This document shows positions 6,177 through 8,142 of a stretch of DNA of 8,142 nucleotides, piece by piece. The notes beneath the pieces were generated by a model. That model did no database searches. It saw nothing but the letters and a program-made list of their open reading frames with translations, and was not told the DNA's origin. The stretch is from an uncultured Megasphaera sp. (GTDB taxonomy: Bacteria > Bacillota > Negativicutes > Veillonellales > Megasphaeraceae): contig USGG01000069.1 in assembly GCA_900554215.1 (NCBI GenBank), positions 1 to 8,142 on the forward strand, given 5' to 3'. Made by a program: the position numbers and the translations under genes. The first letter of the stretch is position 1; the number at the start of each line of letters is the position of its first letter.

Positions 6177-6630
6177 GAACTGCCTCCACTTTCTCAAAAC
6201 GGTATTTCTGCGACGCCGCAGGATACTTATCATGATCTACTTCGCTCATGAACATGGCGTACGGCCGGGCGCATATCTTAAAGGGCGCGTATAAGGCCTG
6301 ATACACGACGAGCCGCTCGCCCGTCTCCGTATGTTGGGCGAAGGCCAGCACCTTGTACAAATATTCCGATATGTCAGCCGGTACCCATTCCCGCTTAAAA
6401 TGGCGCACGATGTCGCCGACGCAGATATCCCGTACGGGCACGTCCTCTTCCGGCAGCTCCGGCTCTGTCGTAAGCTCTATGTAGTCGCCGCGGCGCAGAG
6501 AAACGGTTTTGCCTGAGGCAGTGACAATCGTCACGCCTTCGTCCCCCGCAGCGGCAATGTCAAAGACGTCGCCAAATCCATAGTCAGCATCTGTATCTAT
6601 ATGTTTCTGTATAATTTTAATCTTCCCCAT
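6160..6630 (-). CDS. DUF1653 domain-containing protein
   Basis: A 156-residue protein with a C-terminal DUF1653 domain, about residues 71-148. Signatures are GDIVRHFK (72-79), then YKVLAFAQHTETGERLVVYQALY (92-114), ICARPYAMFMSEV (119-131) and a closing RFEKV. Compared with short family members (RHFKG-x-YRVL) there is an insertion of roughly ten residues (REWVPADISE) after RHFK. Residues 1-60 are an extra N-terminal part rich in beta-strand patterns (GVTIVTASGKTVSLRRGDYIEL), perhaps a small barrel. Function of the family is unknown to me. The start at 6630 has AAGGA 7 bases upstream and overlaps the end of the methyltransferase frame by 14 bases; its own end overlaps the next gene by 17 bases. 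This is a compact three-gene operon. Confidence 0.85.
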   Translation of the reverse strand: MGKIKIIQKHIDTDADYGFGDVFDIAAAGDEGVTIVTASGKTVSLRRGDYIELTTEPELPEEDVPVRDICVGDIVRHFKREWVPADISEYLYKVLAFAQHTETGERLVVYQALYAPFKICARPYAMFMSEVDHDKYPAASQKYRFEKVEAVHGDKD

Positions 6631-7186
6631 AATCCATTCCTTTCAATGAAAATATAACAATCCGCTCCCGCTCGTTATTTCCTTCCAAGTCGCGACAATC
6701 AATTTCATCGAACACCATCAGCTCGTCGGCGGCCAGCAAATAGGCCATATACTCGTCGGAGGGGTAATAGAAAAACAACAGTATGTCCCGCGGCGAGGCA
6801 TAATACGACGCCAGAATGCGGCTCATAGCCTTCTGCAGGATTTGCAGTGAAAAGGGATTGAAAAAGTAAATGCGGTCTACTGTCTCCGGCACGGCAAAGT
6901 GTTCGGCATTCGCCAGCACGAAGGATACTCGTCCCGAAGCAGCTCCTGACATTAGATTATCCATAGCCTTTTCATAAATCCGCTCGTCGTACTCGACGCC
7001 AATAGAGTGGCAGCGCGTCTGCCAGGACAGGAAGAAATCGACCCGTCCCTTGCCGCATCCGTAATCGAGAAGGGTATTGCCCTTGCGGATATAACCGGCA
7101 TTAGCCAGCCGCTCCAGCACCGAATAGGGCGTCGGCTCATAGGGGTAGCAGTACACGTCGGCGTGGGTATCATCCCGCCCCGTCGT
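6617..7186 (-). pseudogene. Class I SAM-dependent methyltransferase, N-terminus replaced at the junction
   Basis: The last ~189 residues of the chimeric frame form a Rossmann-type methyltransferase. Signs are DDTHADVYCYPYEPTPYSVL near the join, motif I LLDYGCGKGR (SAM binding), the acidic post-I strand IGVEYDE, and FFNPFS at the motif IV position, which resembles the NPPF/DPPY-type motif of some N-methyltransferases. The substrate is unknown. No plausible start codon with a ribosome site occurs before motif I, so the native beginning seems lost at the join. The stop overlaps the start of the DUF1653 gene by 14 bases, so in the intact source genome it was probably the first or an early gene of that operon. 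It is marked as broken because of the missing start; it may be intact in the real organism if the join is an assembly error. Confidence 0.75.
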
Positions 7187-8142
7187 CTTAATCTGCAGCA
7201 GTTTAATATACTTATCGGCTGCTTCTTCCATTTCTTTCTTGCTTAATGGATGGAACATACCGCGTTTAGCCTGGAGCGCTATAATAATATTTTCTCTTAC
7301 AGAAAGATCTGCAATGATACCTTCTGCTTTTCTGTCTTCCGGAAGATATGCCATACCAAGTTTCATGGCATCCAGCGGAGTATTGATCTTTACTTCTTTT
7401 CCCTTTACTTTTAAAGTTCCTGTATCAGCTTTATCCGCCCCATAAATTGCACGAACCAATTCAGAACGTCCGGAACCCAGAAGTCCGGTAAGACCAATAA
7501 CCTCACCTTTATTGATGGTAATATCAAACGGTTTGATCGTTCCCTTATGAGATAATCCTTTTGCCTCGATTACAGGTTCTGCATCTGTGATTCTCTTGTC
7601 TTTATGATCGCCTTTAATATCTGCAAGATCATCAAAATCCTTACCCATCATCTTGGCAACCAGCATTACTCTCGGAAGATCTTTCGTCTCATATTCCCCA
7701 ACAAGTTCACCATTACGAAGAACTGTAATCCTGTCGCAGACTGCATATACCTGCTCAAGGAAATGCGTAACAAAGATAATACCTACACCTTCGTCACGAA
7801 GTCTTCTCATAAGTACAAACAGCTTCTCAACTTCGTCATCATCAAGTGAAGAAGTTGGCTCATCGAGGATCAGCACGTGACATTTCATATCAACTGCACG
7901 GGCAATTGCAATCATCTGCTGGATAGCGATGGAACACTCTTCCAGCATCTGTGTTGGCGGCACATGAATGTCCAGGCTCTCAAGAAGTTTTCCTGAGCGC
8001 TCATTCATCTGCTTCCAATCAATCATTCCCATCTTTCTCGGTTCTCTGCCAATAAAAAGGTTCTCAGCTACAGTCAGGTTGGGACAAAGGTTTACCTCCT
8101 GATATACTGTACTGATACCATTTGCCTGCGCTTCCTGAGGCG
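6617..8142 (-). CDS. Chimeric open frame: partial YtfR-type sugar ABC ATPase joined to a SAM methyltransferase (5' end beyond the window)
   Basis: One uninterrupted frame of 507 visible codons encodes parts of two unrelated proteins. From the right edge to about 7187 it follows the sugar ABC transporter ATPase YtfR/RbsA family; from about 7186 to the stop at 6617 it is a class I methyltransferase. The visible 5' end is already inside the ABC domain (..ISTVYQEVNLCPNLTVAENLF), so the real start lies outside; the ATG at 8032 is internal and not a gene start. The ATPase half lacks the second-domain signature, Walker B and His loop that should follow. The methyltransferase half lacks a normal N-terminus. 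Composition changes at the same place. I interpret it as two broken genes joined by misassembly or recombination, not as a functional fusion. The two parts are described separately. Confidence 0.85.
   Translation of the reverse strand, partial: PQEAQANGISTVYQEVNLCPNLTVAENLFIGREPRKMGMIDWKQMNERSGKLLESLDIHVPPTQMLEECSIAIQQMIAIARAVDMKCHVLILDEPTSSLDDDEVEKLFVLMRRLRDEGVGIIFVTHFLEQVYAVCDRITVLRNGELVGEYETKDLPRVMLVAKMMGKDFDDLADIKGDHKDKRITDAEPVIEAKGLSHKGTIKPFDITINKGEVIGLTGLLGSGRSELVRAIYGADKADTGTLKVKGKEVKINTPLDAMKLGMAYLPEDRKAEGIIADLSVRENIIIALQAKRGMFHPLSKKEMEEAADKYIKLLQIKTTGRDDTHADVYCYPYEPTPYSVLERLANAGYIRKGNTLLDYGCGKGRVDFFLSWQTRCHSIGVEYDERIYEKAMDNLMSGAASGRVSFVLANAEHFAVPETVDRIYFFNPFSLQILQKAMSRILASYYASPRDILLFFYYPSDEYMAYLLAADELMVFDEIDCRDLEGNNERERIVIFSLKGMDYGED
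7178..7200. other. Chimeric junction point
   Basis: Family similarity to the ABC ATPase ends at the Lys-Thr codons (7189-7184), and the methyltransferase-like sequence begins at the following Thr-Gly-Arg-Asp-Asp. The frame is kept, which happens by chance in one case of three. There is no transposon end, target duplication or long direct repeat at the point; a PstI-like palindrome CTGCAG (7193-7198) is close by, probably by chance. Base composition drops to the right of it. Confidence 0.7.
7187..8142 (-). pseudogene. Fragment of a sugar ABC transporter ATP-binding protein, YtfR/RbsA type
   Basis: About 318 residues of a two-domain ATPase of the galactofuranose/ribose importer group. Visible parts in order: Q-loop VYQEVNL, AENLFIGREPRK, degenerate signature CSIAIQQMIAIARAVD, Walker B LILDEPTSSLD, His loop VTHFLEQVYAVCDRITVLRNG, then the second domain's modified Walker A GLLGSGRSE and PEDRKAEGIIADLSVRENI. 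E. coli YtfR as I remember it has close equivalents throughout, including PEDRKTDGIIAAASVRENI and LQAQRG. The match stops after IKLLQIKT, where the family continues PST/..LSGGNQQKV; the last ~180 residues are absent. The N-terminal Walker A lies outside the window. Codons favour A/T endings (CTT, AGA, CGT, GGT, GTT), unlike the neighbouring genes, which favour CTG, CGG, GGC and GCC. This suggests a different source genome. Confidence 0.85.

Noticed and set aside
6617..8142. A genuine ABC ATPase-methyltransferase fusion enzyme.
   Set aside because: Both halves are truncated inside conserved regions and composition changes at the join, so an artefact or recent break is much more likely.

Overview
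The window looks like a Bacillota genome with moderate GC: strong AGGAGG-type ribosome binding sites, short intergenic gaps, overlapping gene ends and classical intrinsic terminators. The gene set would fit a Negativicutes genome such as Megasphaera, but that is an impression rather than a proof. The last ~950 bases (about 7190-8142) have a different base and codon composition and look like they come from another lineage, possibly a Lachnospiraceae-like clostridium.

Layout. Positions 1-1181 (minus strand) hold the adaptation end of a type I-F CRISPR-Cas locus: the first 71 codons of a Cas2-Cas3 fusion, overlapped by 4 bases by a complete I-F-type cas1. Positions 1182-1359 hold the cas1 upstream region and a perfect 13-bp inverted repeat. 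Positions 1360-1921 are a CRISPR array of nine 32-bp repeats and eight 34-35-bp spacers. Its repeat looks type I-C, not type I-F. The degenerate terminal repeat lies next to cas1, and the AT-rich leader lies on the far side (1922 to about 2240), so the array is read leftward, toward cas1.

From 2242 to 3465 there are two plus-strand single genes, a flavodoxin-like reductase and a small bacterial PH-domain protein. Each has a recognisable promoter, ribosome binding site and terminator. From 3478 to 5729 (minus strand) there is a two-gene AmmeMemoRadiSam unit: a Memo/AMMECR1 fusion protein followed by its radical SAM partner, with stop and start codons overlapping. From 5866 to about 7189 (minus strand) a tightly packed operon runs methyltransferase, DUF1653-domain protein, 89-residue hypothetical protein, then an intrinsic terminator.

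At about 7181-7190 the methyltransferase frame runs without interruption into the middle of a YtfR/RbsA-type sugar ABC transporter ATPase. Both partners are truncated at the join and composition changes there, which points to a contig chimera or a very recent illegitimate recombination rather than an evolved fusion protein.

Two observations deserve most attention: the pairing of I-F adaptation genes with an I-C-like array, and the in-frame chimeric junction. No new system is demonstrated. The AmmeMemoRadiSam pair is a known family set of unresolved biochemical function.
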